Below are positions 18,273 through 27,470 of a stretch of 64,000 nucleotides of DNA, piece after piece. Origin of the DNA: Pseudomonas alkylphenolica (GTDB lineage: Bacteria; Pseudomonadota; Gammaproteobacteria; Pseudomonadales; Pseudomonadaceae); assembly GCF_016009175.1 (NCBI RefSeq), contig NZ_JADUCM010000004.1, forward strand, positions 1 through 64,000. The letters run 5' to 3'. The translations under genes were made by a program, and so were the position numbers. The notes under the pieces are model-generated. The model was not told where the DNA came from and did no database searches. It saw nothing but the letters and a program-made list of their open reading frames with translations. Numbering within the stretch: position 1 is the first letter of the stretch; every line of letters starts with the position of its first letter.

Positions 18273-18366
18273 TTGTAGGAGCGTGGCTTGCCCGCGAAAA
18301 AAGATGACGCGGTGCATCAGGGGCCCCGCGGTGCCTGGTTCGCCGGCAAGCCTGGCTCCTACAGGT
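18273..18366. repeat. Inverted REP pair (BIME-like)
   Basis: The left arm TTGTAGGAGCGTGGCTTGCC and the right arm GGCAAGCCTGGCTCCTACA are inverted copies about 50 bases apart. This is the classical arrangement of fluorescent-pseudomonad REP sequences. It ends two bases before the stop codon of the MHS transporter and lies upstream of moxR. Confidence 0.85.
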
Positions 18367-18368
18367 GA

Positions 18369-19697
18369 TCAGTTCTTGAAGCTTGAGTGCTTGCGGCCCT
18401 GGTCACACAGGGCGAACACCACCACCAGCACCGCCGCTACCGCGAGGATGACTGCCACACCGTCGGTGGAGTGGGTGGTGGAGCTTGCAACTAGCGCCAG
18501 GCCGCCCAGCGGTGCCAGGCCACCGGCCACGGCGGTACCGATCTCGCGGCCGGTACCGAAGCCCGAAGAGCGGGTCTGGGTCGGGAACTGACGGCTGAGG
18601 AACGAACCCTGCGGGGCAAACATCATCGGCGCCAGGAGGCCGGTACCAATTGCGATGGCCAGGTAGATCATCATCGGTTCGCCGGTGTTGAGCAGCGCCA
18701 GGAACGGGTAGGCGAACAGCACCGAAAAAATCCCGCCAAGCATCAGCACGGTCTTGCTGCTCCACTTGTCGCACAGCCAGCCGAAGAACGGCACGGCGAT
18801 GATCGCCACCAGGCTGGCAATGGTCACCGACAGCGACGTGACATGAGCTTCAACACCTTTGTACTGGGTCAGGTAGGCCAGTGAGAAAGTCTTGAAGATG
18901 TAGCTCAGGGCGTTGTAGCCGATGGCCACGAAGAACACCACGGCCAGGCCTTTGAGGTCGTTCTTGAACAGCAGTTTGAGCGGCGACACCTGGGCTTTGC
19001 TCGGGGTTTTGTCGAGCTCTTTGAAGTCCGGGGTTTCCGGGATGCTTCTGCGTACCCACAGGCCGACGGCAACCAGCACGATGCTGCAGATGAACGGGAT
19101 GCGCCAGCCGCCCGAGAGCAGGAAGTCGTTGCCGTTCATGGTCAGCACGTAGACGGTTAGCGACGACAGCAGCAGGCCCAGGTTCAGGCCCAGCGCCGGC
19201 CAGGCACCCTGGCTGCCGCGCTTGCCTTCGCTGGCATGCTCATAGGAAGTGACGGCTGCGGCGGAGAGTTCGGCGCCAGCCCCGAGGCCCTGAATGATTC
19301 GCACCAGCACCAGGATGATCGGTGCCCAGATGCCGATGGAGGCGTAGCTGGGGATCAAGCCGATGACGGTGGTGCACACGCCCATCAGGCAGAAGGTGAT
19401 GACCAGCACCTGTTTGCGGCCGAAGCGGTCGCCCAGGTAGCCGAACAGGATGCCGCCGAAGGGGCGGGCGATAAAACCGATGGCGAAGGTGGAGAACGCC
19501 AGCAGCGAGGCCACGGCCGGGTTGCTGGGGTCGAAGAACACCTTCGAGAAGACGATCGCCGCCATGGTGGCGTACAGGTAGAAGTCATACCACTCCAGCA
19601 TCGAGCCGAAGATAGTCGCAGCAGCAACCTTGCGCAGGCGCTTTTTAGTCTGTTCCGGGGTTTCTGTCGCGGCCACGGCCGCCTCATGTACCGACAT
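18369..19697 (-). CDS. MFS transporter, metabolite:H+ symporter (MHS) family
   Basis: A 442-residue, 12-helix inner-membrane symporter. MHS-type landmarks are ATIFGSMLEWYDFYLYATM at the N-terminus and ARPFGGILFGYLGDRFGRKQ between helices 2 and 3, followed by RIIQGLGAGAELSAAA. The family includes ProP, ShiA and KgtP, which import organic acids or zwitterions. It lies 46 bases after lhgO on the same strand. I infer that it imports a C5 dicarboxylate or hydroxy acid that feeds LhgO, such as 2-hydroxyglutarate or glutarate. The substrate itself cannot be read from the sequence. Confidence 0.88.
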   Translation of the reverse strand: MSVHEAAVAATETPEQTKKRLRKVAAATIFGSMLEWYDFYLYATMAAIVFSKVFFDPSNPAVASLLAFSTFAIGFIARPFGGILFGYLGDRFGRKQVLVITFCLMGVCTTVIGLIPSYASIGIWAPIILVLVRIIQGLGAGAELSAAAVTSYEHASEGKRGSQGAWPALGLNLGLLLSSLTVYVLTMNGNDFLLSGGWRIPFICSIVLVAVGLWVRRSIPETPDFKELDKTPSKAQVSPLKLLFKNDLKGLAVVFFVAIGYNALSYIFKTFSLAYLTQYKGVEAHVTSLSVTIASLVAIIAVPFFGWLCDKWSSKTVLMLGGIFSVLFAYPFLALLNTGEPMMIYLAIAIGTGLLAPMMFAPQGSFLSRQFPTQTRSSGFGTGREIGTAVAGGLAPLGGLALVASSTTHSTDGVAVILAVAAVLVVVFALCDQGRKHSSFKN

Positions 19698-19743
19698 CGG
19701 AGGTTTCCTTTTTGTCTTTGTAGTTATGGTGTGCAGCAGCGTT

Positions 19744-20937
19744 TCAGCGTGTCTTGAAGATCCTGTCGGCGATCATCTGGCCGATCGGGATCGCCGAGGT
19801 GGCGGCCGGCGAGGGGGCGTTGCAGACATGCACCATGCGTGGCGTCTCGGCGAACAGGAAGTCGTGGACCAGGGTGCCGTCGCGCATCACCGCCTGAGCG
19901 CGGATGCCGGCTTCGTAGGGCAGCAAATCTTCGATGTTCAGGGACGGGCAGTACTTGCGGCATTGCTCCAGGTAGCCGCCCTTGAACAGCGAGTTCTTCA
20001 TTTCGGTGGTACCGGAACCCAGGTTGGCCCAGATGGTTTTCCAGAACCCGGGGAAGCGCGCGTACTCGGCCACGTCGCGCCAGTTCACCGAGAACTTCTT
20101 GTAGTTCTCACGGCCCAGGCCCAGTACGGCGTTGGGTCCGACGGTCACGCTGCCGTCGATCATCCGCGTCAGGTGCACGCCAAGGAACGGCAGTTCCGGG
20201 TCGGGGATCGGGTAGATCAGGTGGTTGACGATGTCATTCTTGCTGGCCGGCAGGCGGAAGTATTCGCCGCGGAAGGGGATGATCTGGTGATCGATCTTCA
20301 CCCCCGCAAGCGCCGCCAGGCGATCCGATTGCAGGCCGGCGCAGGCTACCAGTTGACGGGCCTGCCAGACCTTGTCGTCGCTGCTGATGGTGACGCAGTC
20401 GCCGCTTTCGACAATCGCGCGCACGGTGGTCGACAGCTGCAGTTCACCACCGGCGGCCTGGATGACCCGGGCCATGGCCTGGCACACCTGTTTGTAATCG
20501 ACGATGCCGGTGGCATCGAGGAACAGGCCACCCAGGCCAACGATGTTCGGTTCACGGCGTTGCAGTTCGGTGGCATCGAGGCGCTCGACCTTCAAACCGT
20601 TCTGCTGCGAACGCTCGTACAGTGCATGCATGCGCTGGACTTCCAGCGGTGTGGAAGCCACCAGCAGCTTGCCGCAGACATCGAACTTGATCTTGTGCTC
20701 GGTGCAGAACGCCTTGGTGGCTTCGGCGCCGCGCTTGCACAGGTCGGCCTTGAGGCTGCCCGGGGCGTAGTAGATGCCCGCATGGATGACACCACTGTTG
20801 TGCCCGGTCTGATGCCGGGCCAGGCTCGCTTCCTTCTCCAGGATCAGTAGCGAGGCACCGGGCTGGCGCTCCAGTAGCGCCATGGCGGTGGCGAGGCCGA
20901 CGATGCCGCCGCCGATGATGCAGTAGTCGTAAATCAT
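19744..20937 (-). CDS. lhgO: L-2-hydroxyglutarate oxidase
   Basis: A 397-residue FAD-dependent oxidoreductase that converts L-2-hydroxyglutarate to 2-oxoglutarate. The N-terminus YDYCIIGGGIVGLATAMAL is the dinucleotide-binding fold. LhgO/YgaF phrases include HQTGHNSGVIHAGIYYAPGS, CKRGAEATKAFC, FRGEYFRLP, HLTRMIDGSVTVGPNA and HVCNAPSPAATSAIPIG. In Pseudomonas the enzyme serves glutarate and lysine catabolism with CsiD, but no csiD gene is next to it here. A FadR-type operator lies about 50 bases upstream of the start. Confidence 0.93.
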   Translation of the reverse strand: MIYDYCIIGGGIVGLATAMALLERQPGASLLILEKEASLARHQTGHNSGVIHAGIYYAPGSLKADLCKRGAEATKAFCTEHKIKFDVCGKLLVASTPLEVQRMHALYERSQQNGLKVERLDATELQRREPNIVGLGGLFLDATGIVDYKQVCQAMARVIQAAGGELQLSTTVRAIVESGDCVTISSDDKVWQARQLVACAGLQSDRLAALAGVKIDHQIIPFRGEYFRLPASKNDIVNHLIYPIPDPELPFLGVHLTRMIDGSVTVGPNAVLGLGRENYKKFSVNWRDVAEYARFPGFWKTIWANLGSGTTEMKNSLFKGGYLEQCRKYCPSLNIEDLLPYEAGIRAQAVMRDGTLVHDFLFAETPRMVHVCNAPSPAATSAIPIGQMIADRIFKTR

Positions 20938-20984
20938 GCAGGTGTCACCTTGGTTTGTTCTTATCAGAGAGTCTGCTTATCAGG

Positions 20985-20995
20985 TTGTCAGACTA
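20985..20995. promoter_or_regulatory. Predicted GntR/FadR operator upstream of lhgO
   Basis: TTGTCAGACTA fits the FadR-subfamily consensus TNGTNNNACNA. The flanking context ATCAGGTTGTCAGAC is repeated at 21783-21797 in front of the neighbouring regulator gene. This is evidence from the sequence only; binding is inferred. Confidence 0.65.
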
Positions 20996-21055
20996 AGTAG
21001 GTCAAACAAAAGGGCGCTCTATACAAGCGCCCGCTAATACGTGCACATCAAGGGT

Positions 21056-21766
21056 TCAATCGATGCTTGGCAATTCCAGTTTCAGGCGTTTGGCCGATGC
21101 GCGCAGGTGTGCCTCGGCGCAAGCGGCGGCAGCGTGGCGATCGCCATCGGCGATGGCCTGGTACAGCGCCTGGTGCTCGCGGTTGGCATCCGCCGAGCCG
21201 CCCACCGAGTGCGCGGCGGAGTTTTCCCAGGCGGTCTTGCGCGCAGCGGCCAGTTGACCACGCAGGAAGTCGTGAAAGGCCACGAAGTAATCGTTTTTGC
21301 TGGCGTCGGCGATGGCACGGTGGAACTCGACATCGGCAGCCGCCGCAGCAGCAAAATCACTGCGCTTGTCGAGCATCTCCTGCAGGGCCTTGTTCATCCG
21401 TGCCAGGTCCGCGGCGTCGCGGCGCTGGGCGGCCACCGAGGCAGCCTGGGTTTCGATCCACAGGCGCACTTCGAACATCTGCACCAGGTCCGGGCGCCGG
21501 CCCTGTCCCTGGGGAAAGCGAAACACGGTGCCGGTCGGCGTCTGGGAAATGTATGAACCCAGGCCGCGGCGGGCAATCAACACACCATCGGCCTTGAGCT
21601 GGGCCACTGCCTCGCGCACCACCGAACGGCTGACGTTCAGCTGTTCGGCCAGTTGCTGTTCAGTGGGCAGGCGCGATTCGGCCGCCAGGCGTCCGGAATC
21701 GATCTCTGCACGGATGGCACCGACGACGCGTTCGACCAGCGTGTCAGGGCGCTGAAGCTCAAGCAT
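21056..21766 (-). CDS. FadR-subfamily GntR transcriptional regulator
   Basis: A 236-residue repressor with an N-terminal winged helix (TLVERVVGAIRAEIDSGRL, then LPTEQQLAEQLNVSRSVVREAVAQL) and an all-helical FCD ligand domain. That domain includes RRDAADLARMNKALQEM, DVEFHRAIADASKN and EHQALYQAIADGDRHAAAA, whose His and Asp residues usually bind metal and carboxylate ligands. ATG 21766 is chosen; the upstream TTG at 21799 lies inside the predicted operator. It is encoded just upstream of lhgO and both genes have the same operator, so it is probably an autoregulated repressor of lhgO and the transporter. Confidence 0.87.
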   Translation of the reverse strand: MLELQRPDTLVERVVGAIRAEIDSGRLAAESRLPTEQQLAEQLNVSRSVVREAVAQLKADGVLIARRGLGSYISQTPTGTVFRFPQGQGRRPDLVQMFEVRLWIETQAASVAAQRRDAADLARMNKALQEMLDKRSDFAAAAAADVEFHRAIADASKNDYFVAFHDFLRGQLAAARKTAWENSAAHSVGGSADANREHQALYQAIADGDRHAAAACAEAHLRASAKRLKLELPSID

Positions 21767-21788
21767 GGGGTATTGCTCATTAATCAGG

Positions 21789-21799
21789 TTGTCAGACAA
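21789..21799. promoter_or_regulatory. Predicted GntR/FadR operator in front of the regulator gene
   Basis: TTGTCAGACAA is a perfect palindrome of the TNGTNNNACNA type, 23 bases upstream of the regulator start codon on the minus strand. It shares a 15-base core with the site before lhgO, which points to autoregulation. Confidence 0.7.
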
Positions 21800-21840
21800 T
21801 GCCTTCGAGGCGGCCTCTTGTCAAGAAACCGCCAACACGT

Positions 21841-22194
21841 CTACAGCTCGCTGACGTAGGTACCCGTGCCCTTGAGGATGTTCTGCAGGGTTTCTTCGAC
21901 CTCGGCAAAGTCGGTGCCGTCGCTGCTCAGGATGATTTCCAGGTGATCGTCGCCACCCAGCGCGTCGGCATCCAGTGGCGCCACCTCGACCAGCAAGCGG
22001 GTTTTGCTCAGGGTGACCTTCAATCCTTCGACGGGGGCGTAATGGTCGTCGAGGGTGATGTCCACGCGATCTTCGTCCGGGTAGCGGGTCATGAGGAACA
22101 TCTGGCCCTTGTCGCTGTGGCAGCACAAGGTGGCCATGTTGTCTTCTTCATCATCGCAGGGGGTGGCGAAGAGCAGGGCGGTGGTCAGTTGCAT
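21841..22194 (-). CDS. Conserved hypothetical acidic protein
   Basis: Up to 117 residues with no signal peptide or membrane segment. It is acidic and predicted to be mostly beta strands with a C-terminal helix (FAEVEETLQNILKGTG). Two starts are possible: ATG 22194, and ATG 22137, which would give MATLCCHSDKG and is preceded by GAAGAAGAC. I do not recognise a family or function. It lies alone between the lhgO regulator and the long gdhB leader, on the minus strand. Confidence 0.6.
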   Translation of the reverse strand: MQLTTALLFATPCDDEEDNMATLCCHSDKGQMFLMTRYPDEDRVDITLDDHYAPVEGLKVTLSKTRLLVEVAPLDADALGGDDHLEIILSSDGTDFAEVEETLQNILKGTGTYVSEL

Positions 22195-22544
22195 GAGCGG
22201 CTCGATAAATAAGTTGAAACACGATTCTGCCAGTCTTCGGCGCCTGGATAAACGAGGACCTGCACCTCAATGACCGAATATGTCGCAGCACCGCAAGCAG
22301 GGGCGGGCGGGGTCTCGTTAAGCTGCGCTGTCGATGGTCACCCGTAAAGACACAGCGCCGTGCGGCGCAGTCGTTTTTGCAGATGCCCATCTTGGGGACG
22401 GGGTATGTGACTCATGAGTCGCGTTTTGCACCCGTTCCTGGTGGTTTTACTGTCCTCCTGCTACGGGTTGGCTATCGTTGATCCGTAGATGGCGGACGCG
22501 CGCGACGCTTCACTCAAAAACAAAGCCCAAGCGGAGTACCACAG
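22195..22544. other. 350-base intergenic region upstream of gdhB
   Basis: No convincing gene. It presumably contains the promoters of gdhB (plus strand) and the small acidic gene (minus strand). A short stem, GCGCC-GTGC-GGCGC, at 22355-22368 is followed by AGTCGTTTTT, which could form a weak terminator or attenuator in the plus direction. No operator or promoter was otherwise recognised. Confidence 0.5.
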
Positions 22545-25500
22545 ATGGCGTTTTTCACCGCAGCCAGCAAAGCCGACTTCCAGCATCAACTGCAAGCGGC
22601 CCTGGCGCAGCACATCAGCGAACAGGCACTGCCACAAGTGGCGCTGTTCGCCGAACAGTTCTTCGGCATCATCTCTCTTGACGAATTGACCCAGCGCCGC
22701 CTTTCCGACCTGGCCGGTTGCACCCTGTCTGCCTGGCGGATTATCGAGCGTTTCGACCCTGCCCAGCCGCAGGTCCATGTCTACAACCCCGATTACGAGC
22801 GTCATGGCTGGCAGTCGACCCACACGGCTGTGGAAGTCCTGCACCATGACCTGCCGTTTCTGGTCGATTCGGTACGTACCGAGCTGAACCGCCGCGGCTA
22901 CAGCATCCATACCCTGCAAACCACCGTACTGAGCGTGCGTCGCGGGGCCAAGGGGGAGCTGCTGGAAATCCTGCCCAAGGGCACTCACGGCGAGGGCGTT
23001 TCGCAAGAATCGCTGATGTACCTGGAAATCGACCGCTGTGCAAACGCTGCCGAGCTCAATGTGCTGACCCGCGAGCTGGAACAGGTGCTGGCCGAAGTGC
23101 GCGTTGCGGTTGCCGATTTCGAGCCGATGAAAGCCAAGCTGCGCGATCTGCTGACGCTGGTCGAGCAAACCGCTTATGCCCCGGCTCAGGCGGAGAAATC
23201 CGAGGTCAAGGACTTCCTGCAATGGCTGGTGGGCAACCACTTCACCTTCCTCGGTTATGAAGAATTTGTGGTCCAGGCGGATGCCGAGGGCGGCCAGCTG
23301 GTTTATGACGAGCAGTCGTTCCTGGGGCTGACCCGCTTGCTGCGCGCCGGCCTCACCGCCGAAGACCTGCGCATCGAAGATTACGCGGTCAATTACCTCA
23401 ACGAGCCGCTGCTGCTGTCGTTCGCCAAGGCCGCTTACCCGAGCCGCGTGCACCGTCCGGCCTACCCGGACTATGTGTCGATCCGCCAGCTGGATGCCGA
23501 CGGCAAGGTCATCAAGGAATGCCGCTTCATGGGCCTGTACACCTCGTCGGTGTACGGCGAAAGCGTGCGCAACATCCCCTACATCCGTGGCAAGGTGGCC
23601 GAAGTCGAGCGCCGCTCCGGTTTTGATCCGAAAGCCCATTTGGGCAAAGAACTGGCGCAAGTCCTAGAAGTCCTGCCGCGCGATGATCTGTTCCAGACCC
23701 CAGTGGATGAGATGTTCACCACTGTCATGTCGATCGTGCAGATCCAGGAGCGCAACAAGATCCGCGTGTTCCTGCGCAAAGACCCCTACGGTCGCTTCTG
23801 CTACTGCCTGGCCTACGTGCCGCGTGACATCTACTCCACCGAAGTGCGGCAGAAGATCCAGCAGGTGCTGATGGATCGCCTGAAAGCCAGCGATTGCGAG
23901 TTCTGGACCTTCTTCTCCGAGTCGGTGCTGGCGCGCGTGCAGCTGATTCTGCGCGTCGACCCGAAAAACCGCATCGATATCGACCCGCTGCAGCTGGAAA
24001 ACGAAGTCATCCAGGCCTGCCGTTCGTGGCAGGACGATTACGCCACCCTGACCGTCGAAAGCTTCGGCGAAGCCCAGGGCACCAATATCCTCGCCGACTT
24101 CCCGAAAGGCTTCCCTGCTGGCTACCGCGAACGCTTTGCTGCGCACTCGGCGGTGGTCGACATGCAGCATGTGCTGACCTTGTCCGATCGCAAGCCGCTG
24201 GTGATGAGCTTCTACCAGCCGCTGACCCAGGCCGGCAAACAGCAGTTGCACTGCAAGCTCTACCACGCTGATACGCCGCTGGCGCTCTCGGACGTCTTGC
24301 CGATCCTGGAAAACCTCGGCCTGCGCGTGCTCGGTGAGTTCCCGTATCGCCTGCGCCACGCCAACGGCCGCGAATTCTGGATTCATGACTTTGCCTTCAC
24401 CTACAGCGAAGGCCTGAACCTGGATATCCAGCAGCTCAACGACACCCTGCAGGATGCCTTTGTCCACATCGTCAAGGGCGATGCGGAAAACGACGCATTC
24501 AACCGCCTGGTGCTGACTGCCGGTTTGCCATGGCGCGATGTCGCCTTGCTGCGAGCCTATGCACGCTACCTCAAGCAGATCCGTCTGGGCTTTGACCTGG
24601 GTTACATCGCCAGCACCCTGAACAACCATACCGACATTGCCCGCGAGCTGACCCGGTTGTTCAAGACCCGCTTCTACCTGGCGCGCAAGCTCTCCAGTGA
24701 AGACCTGGACGACAAGCAACTGCGCCTGGAACAAGCGATTCTCACCGCGCTCGATGATGTTCAGGTACTCAACGAAGACCGCATCCTGCGTCGCTATCTG
24801 GACCTGATCAAGGCGACCCTGCGGACCAACTTCTATCAAACCGACGCCCAGGGCCAGGCCAAGTCGTACTTCAGCTTCAAGTTCAACCCCAAACTGATTC
24901 CCGAGCTGCCCAAGCCGGTGCCCAAGTTCGAGATCTTCGTTTACTCGCCGCGGGTCGAAGGCGTGCACCTGCGTTTCGGCAACGTGGCCCGTGGCGGTCT
25001 GCGCTGGTCGGACCGTGAAGAAGACTTCCGCACCGAAGTGCTGGGTCTGGTAAAAGCCCAACAGGTGAAGAACTCGGTCATTGTCCCGGTGGGTGCCAAA
25101 GGTGGCTTCCTGCCGCGTCGTCTGCCGCTGGGTGGCAGCCGCGATGATATTCAGGCTGAAGGCATCGCCTGCTACCGGATCTTCATTTCCGGACTGCTGG
25201 ACATCACCGACAACCTCAAGGACGGCGCCCTGGTGCCGCCGGCCAACGTCGTGCGTCACGACGATGACGACCCGTACCTGGTCGTTGCGGCCGACAAGGG
25301 CACGGCGACCTTCTCCGACATCGCCAACGGCATTGCCATCGATTACGGCTTCTGGCTGGGGGATGCCTTTGCCTCCGGTGGTTCGGCCGGTTACGACCAC
25401 AAGAAGATGGGCATTACGGCCCGCGGTGCCTGGGTGGGCGTACAGCGTCACTTCCGTGAGCGCGGCATCAACGTCCAGGAAGACCCGATTACTGTGGTTG

Positions 25501-27410
25501 GCGTCGGCGACATGGCCGGCGACGTGTTCGGTAACGGCTTGCTGATGTCCGAGAAGCTGCAACTGGTGGCCGCGTTCAACCACCTGCACATCTTCATCGA
25601 TCCGAATCCGGAGCCCGCCAGCAGCTTCGCCGAGCGCAAGCGCCTGTTCGACCTGCCGCGTTCGGCCTGGAGCGATTACGACACCAGCATCATGTCCGAA
25701 GGTGGCGGGATTTTCCCGCGTAGCGCGAAGAGCATCGCGATCACGCCGCAGATGAAAGAACGCTTCGCCATCGACGCCGACAAGCTGACCCCGACCGAGC
25801 TGCTCAACGCCTTGCTCAAGGCGCCGGTTGACCTGCTGTGGAACGGCGGCATCGGCACCTACGTCAAGTCCAGCGAGGAAAGCCACGCCGATGTCGGCGA
25901 CAAGGCCAACGATGCGCTGCGCGTAGACGGCAACGAGTTGCGCTGCAAAGTGGTGGGCGAGGGCGGCAACCTCGGCATGACCCAGTTGGGGCGCGTCGAA
26001 TTCGGCCTCAATGGCGGTGCCACCAACACCGACTTCATCGACAACGCCGGTGGTGTGGACTGCTCCGATCACGAGGTCAATATCAAAATCCTGCTCAACG
26101 AAGTGGTGCAGGCTGGCGACATGACCGAAAAGCAGCGTAACCAGCTGCTGGGCAGCATGACCGATGAAGTTGCTGGCCTGGTGCTGGGCAACAACTACAA
26201 GCAGACCCAGGCGCTGTCGTTGGCGGCGCGTCGTGCCCGTGAGCGGATCGCCGAATACAAGCGCCTGATGGCTGACCTCGAAAGCCGTGGCAAGCTGGAC
26301 CGGGCCATCGAATTCCTGCCCACCGAAGAGCAGTTGGTGGAGCGTCTGGCCGCCAATCAGGGGCTGACCCGTGCCGAGCTGTCGGTGTTGATCTCCTACA
26401 GCAAGATCGACCTCAAGGAGCAGTTGCTCAAGTCGCTGGTGCCGGATGACGACTACCTGACCCGTGACATGGAAACGGCCTTCCCGCCGTCGCTGGTGAG
26501 CAAATTCGCCGAGGCCATGCGTCGCCATCGCCTGAAGCGCGAGATCGTCAGCACCCAGATCGCCAACGATCTGGTCAACAACATGGGCATCACCTTTGTT
26601 CAGCGCCTGAAAGAGTCCACCGGCATGAGCCCGGCGAATGTCGCCGGTGCCTACGTGATCGTGCGTGACATCTTCCACCTGCCGCACTGGTTCCGTCAGA
26701 TCGAAGCCCTGGATTACCAGGTCTCGGCCGACATCCAGCTGACCCTGATGGATGAGCTGATGCGCCTGGGGCGTCGGGCTACGCGCTGGTTCCTGCGCAG
26801 CCGTCGCAATGAGCAGGATGCCGGGCGTGATGTTGCGCATTTCGGGCCGAAGATCGCGCAATTGGGGCTCAAGCTTGATGAGCTGCTGGAAGGGCCGACC
26901 CGCGAGCGCTGGATGACCCGTTACCAAAGCTTCGTTGAAGCGGGTGTGCCGGAGCTGCTGGCGCGCATGGTTGCAGGCACCACGCACTTGTACACCTTGT
27001 TGCCGATCATCGAAGCCTCCGATGTCACTGGCCGGGATCCGGCGGAAGTGGCCAAGGCCTTCTTTGCGGTCGGCAGTGCCCTGGACCTGACCTGGTACCT
27101 GCAGGAAATCAGCAACCTGTCGGTGGAAAGCAACTGGCAGGCGCTGGCGCGCGAGGCCTTCCGCGATGACATCGACCTGCAGCAGCGGGCGATCACCATC
27201 TCGGTACTGCAGATGGCCAATGCCCCCGACGACATGGATGCGCGGGTGGCGTTGTGGCTGGAGCAGCACCGTGTGATGGTCGAGCGCTGGCGTGCGATGC
27301 TCGACGAACTGCGTGCCGCGACCGGTAACGATTACGCCATGTATGCGGTGGCGAACCGTGAGCTGGTGGATCTGGCCCTGAGCGGTCAGGCGGCGGTGGT
27401 GCCGTCTTGA
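22545..27410 (+). CDS. gdhB: NAD-dependent glutamate dehydrogenase, large (GdhB) type
   Basis: A 1621-residue enzyme that deaminates L-glutamate to 2-oxoglutarate using NAD+. It is the large, ~180-kDa class typical of pseudomonads and Streptomyces. Around residues 1-700 is the long regulatory region, including HDLPFLVDSVRTELNRRGYSIHTLQ. The catalytic domain carries NVARGGLRWSDREEDFRTEV, VKNSVIVPVGAKGGF and later KVVGEGGNLGMTQLGR and FIDNAGGVDCSDHEVN. Full length, with no frameshift. It is followed by a strong bidirectional hairpin shared with ppsR. Confidence 0.96.
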   Translation: MAFFTAASKADFQHQLQAALAQHISEQALPQVALFAEQFFGIISLDELTQRRLSDLAGCTLSAWRIIERFDPAQPQVHVYNPDYERHGWQSTHTAVEVLHHDLPFLVDSVRTELNRRGYSIHTLQTTVLSVRRGAKGELLEILPKGTHGEGVSQESLMYLEIDRCANAAELNVLTRELEQVLAEVRVAVADFEPMKAKLRDLLTLVEQTAYAPAQAEKSEVKDFLQWLVGNHFTFLGYEEFVVQADAEGGQLVYDEQSFLGLTRLLRAGLTAEDLRIEDYAVNYLNEPLLLSFAKAAYPSRVHRPAYPDYVSIRQLDADGKVIKECRFMGLYTSSVYGESVRNIPYIRGKVAEVERRSGFDPKAHLGKELAQVLEVLPRDDLFQTPVDEMFTTVMSIVQIQERNKIRVFLRKDPYGRFCYCLAYVPRDIYSTEVRQKIQQVLMDRLKASDCEFWTFFSESVLARVQLILRVDPKNRIDIDPLQLENEVIQACRSWQDDYATLTVESFGEAQGTNILADFPKGFPAGYRERFAAHSAVVDMQHVLTLSDRKPLVMSFYQPLTQAGKQQLHCKLYHADTPLALSDVLPILENLGLRVLGEFPYRLRHANGREFWIHDFAFTYSEGLNLDIQQLNDTLQDAFVHIVKGDAENDAFNRLVLTAGLPWRDVALLRAYARYLKQIRLGFDLGYIASTLNNHTDIARELTRLFKTRFYLARKLSSEDLDDKQLRLEQAILTALDDVQVLNEDRILRRYLDLIKATLRTNFYQTDAQGQAKSYFSFKFNPKLIPELPKPVPKFEIFVYSPRVEGVHLRFGNVARGGLRWSDREEDFRTEVLGLVKAQQVKNSVIVPVGAKGGFLPRRLPLGGSRDDIQAEGIACYRIFISGLLDITDNLKDGALVPPANVVRHDDDDPYLVVAADKGTATFSDIANGIAIDYGFWLGDAFASGGSAGYDHKKMGITARGAWVGVQRHFRERGINVQEDPITVVGVGDMAGDVFGNGLLMSEKLQLVAAFNHLHIFIDPNPEPASSFAERKRLFDLPRSAWSDYDTSIMSEGGGIFPRSAKSIAITPQMKERFAIDADKLTPTELLNALLKAPVDLLWNGGIGTYVKSSEESHADVGDKANDALRVDGNELRCKVVGEGGNLGMTQLGRVEFGLNGGATNTDFIDNAGGVDCSDHEVNIKILLNEVVQAGDMTEKQRNQLLGSMTDEVAGLVLGNNYKQTQALSLAARRARERIAEYKRLMADLESRGKLDRAIEFLPTEEQLVERLAANQGLTRAELSVLISYSKIDLKEQLLKSLVPDDDYLTRDMETAFPPSLVSKFAEAMRRHRLKREIVSTQIANDLVNNMGITFVQRLKESTGMSPANVAGAYVIVRDIFHLPHWFRQIEALDYQVSADIQLTLMDELMRLGRRATRWFLRSRRNEQDAGRDVAHFGPKIAQLGLKLDELLEGPTRERWMTRYQSFVEAGVPELLARMVAGTTHLYTLLPIIEASDVTGRDPAEVAKAFFAVGSALDLTWYLQEISNLSVESNWQALAREAFRDDIDLQQRAITISVLQMANAPDDMDARVALWLEQHRVMVERWRAMLDELRAATGNDYAMYAVANRELVDLALSGQAAVVPS

Positions 27411-27425
27411 GTCTGAGCTGAAATG

Positions 27426-27456
27426 AAAAGCCCCGGCAATTGCCGGGGCTTTTTTT
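27426..27456. terminator. Bidirectional intrinsic terminator
   Basis: A perfect palindrome, AGCCCCGGCA-ATTG-type centre-TGCCGGGGCT, flanked by A and T runs, lies between the convergent gdhB and ppsR genes and can terminate both transcripts. Confidence 0.93.
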
Positions 27457-27470
27457 GACCTTGTAGGGGG

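Noticed and set aside
22355..22378. Small RNA terminator upstream of gdhB
   Set aside because: The five-pair stem followed by a short T run is weak, and no promoter could be assigned; it is mentioned only in the intergenic entry.
23664..27269. 1201-codon open frame on the minus strand within gdhB
   Set aside because: It is a compositional shadow of the real gdhB gene: no homology, low-complexity His/Gln-rich translation and no ribosome site.
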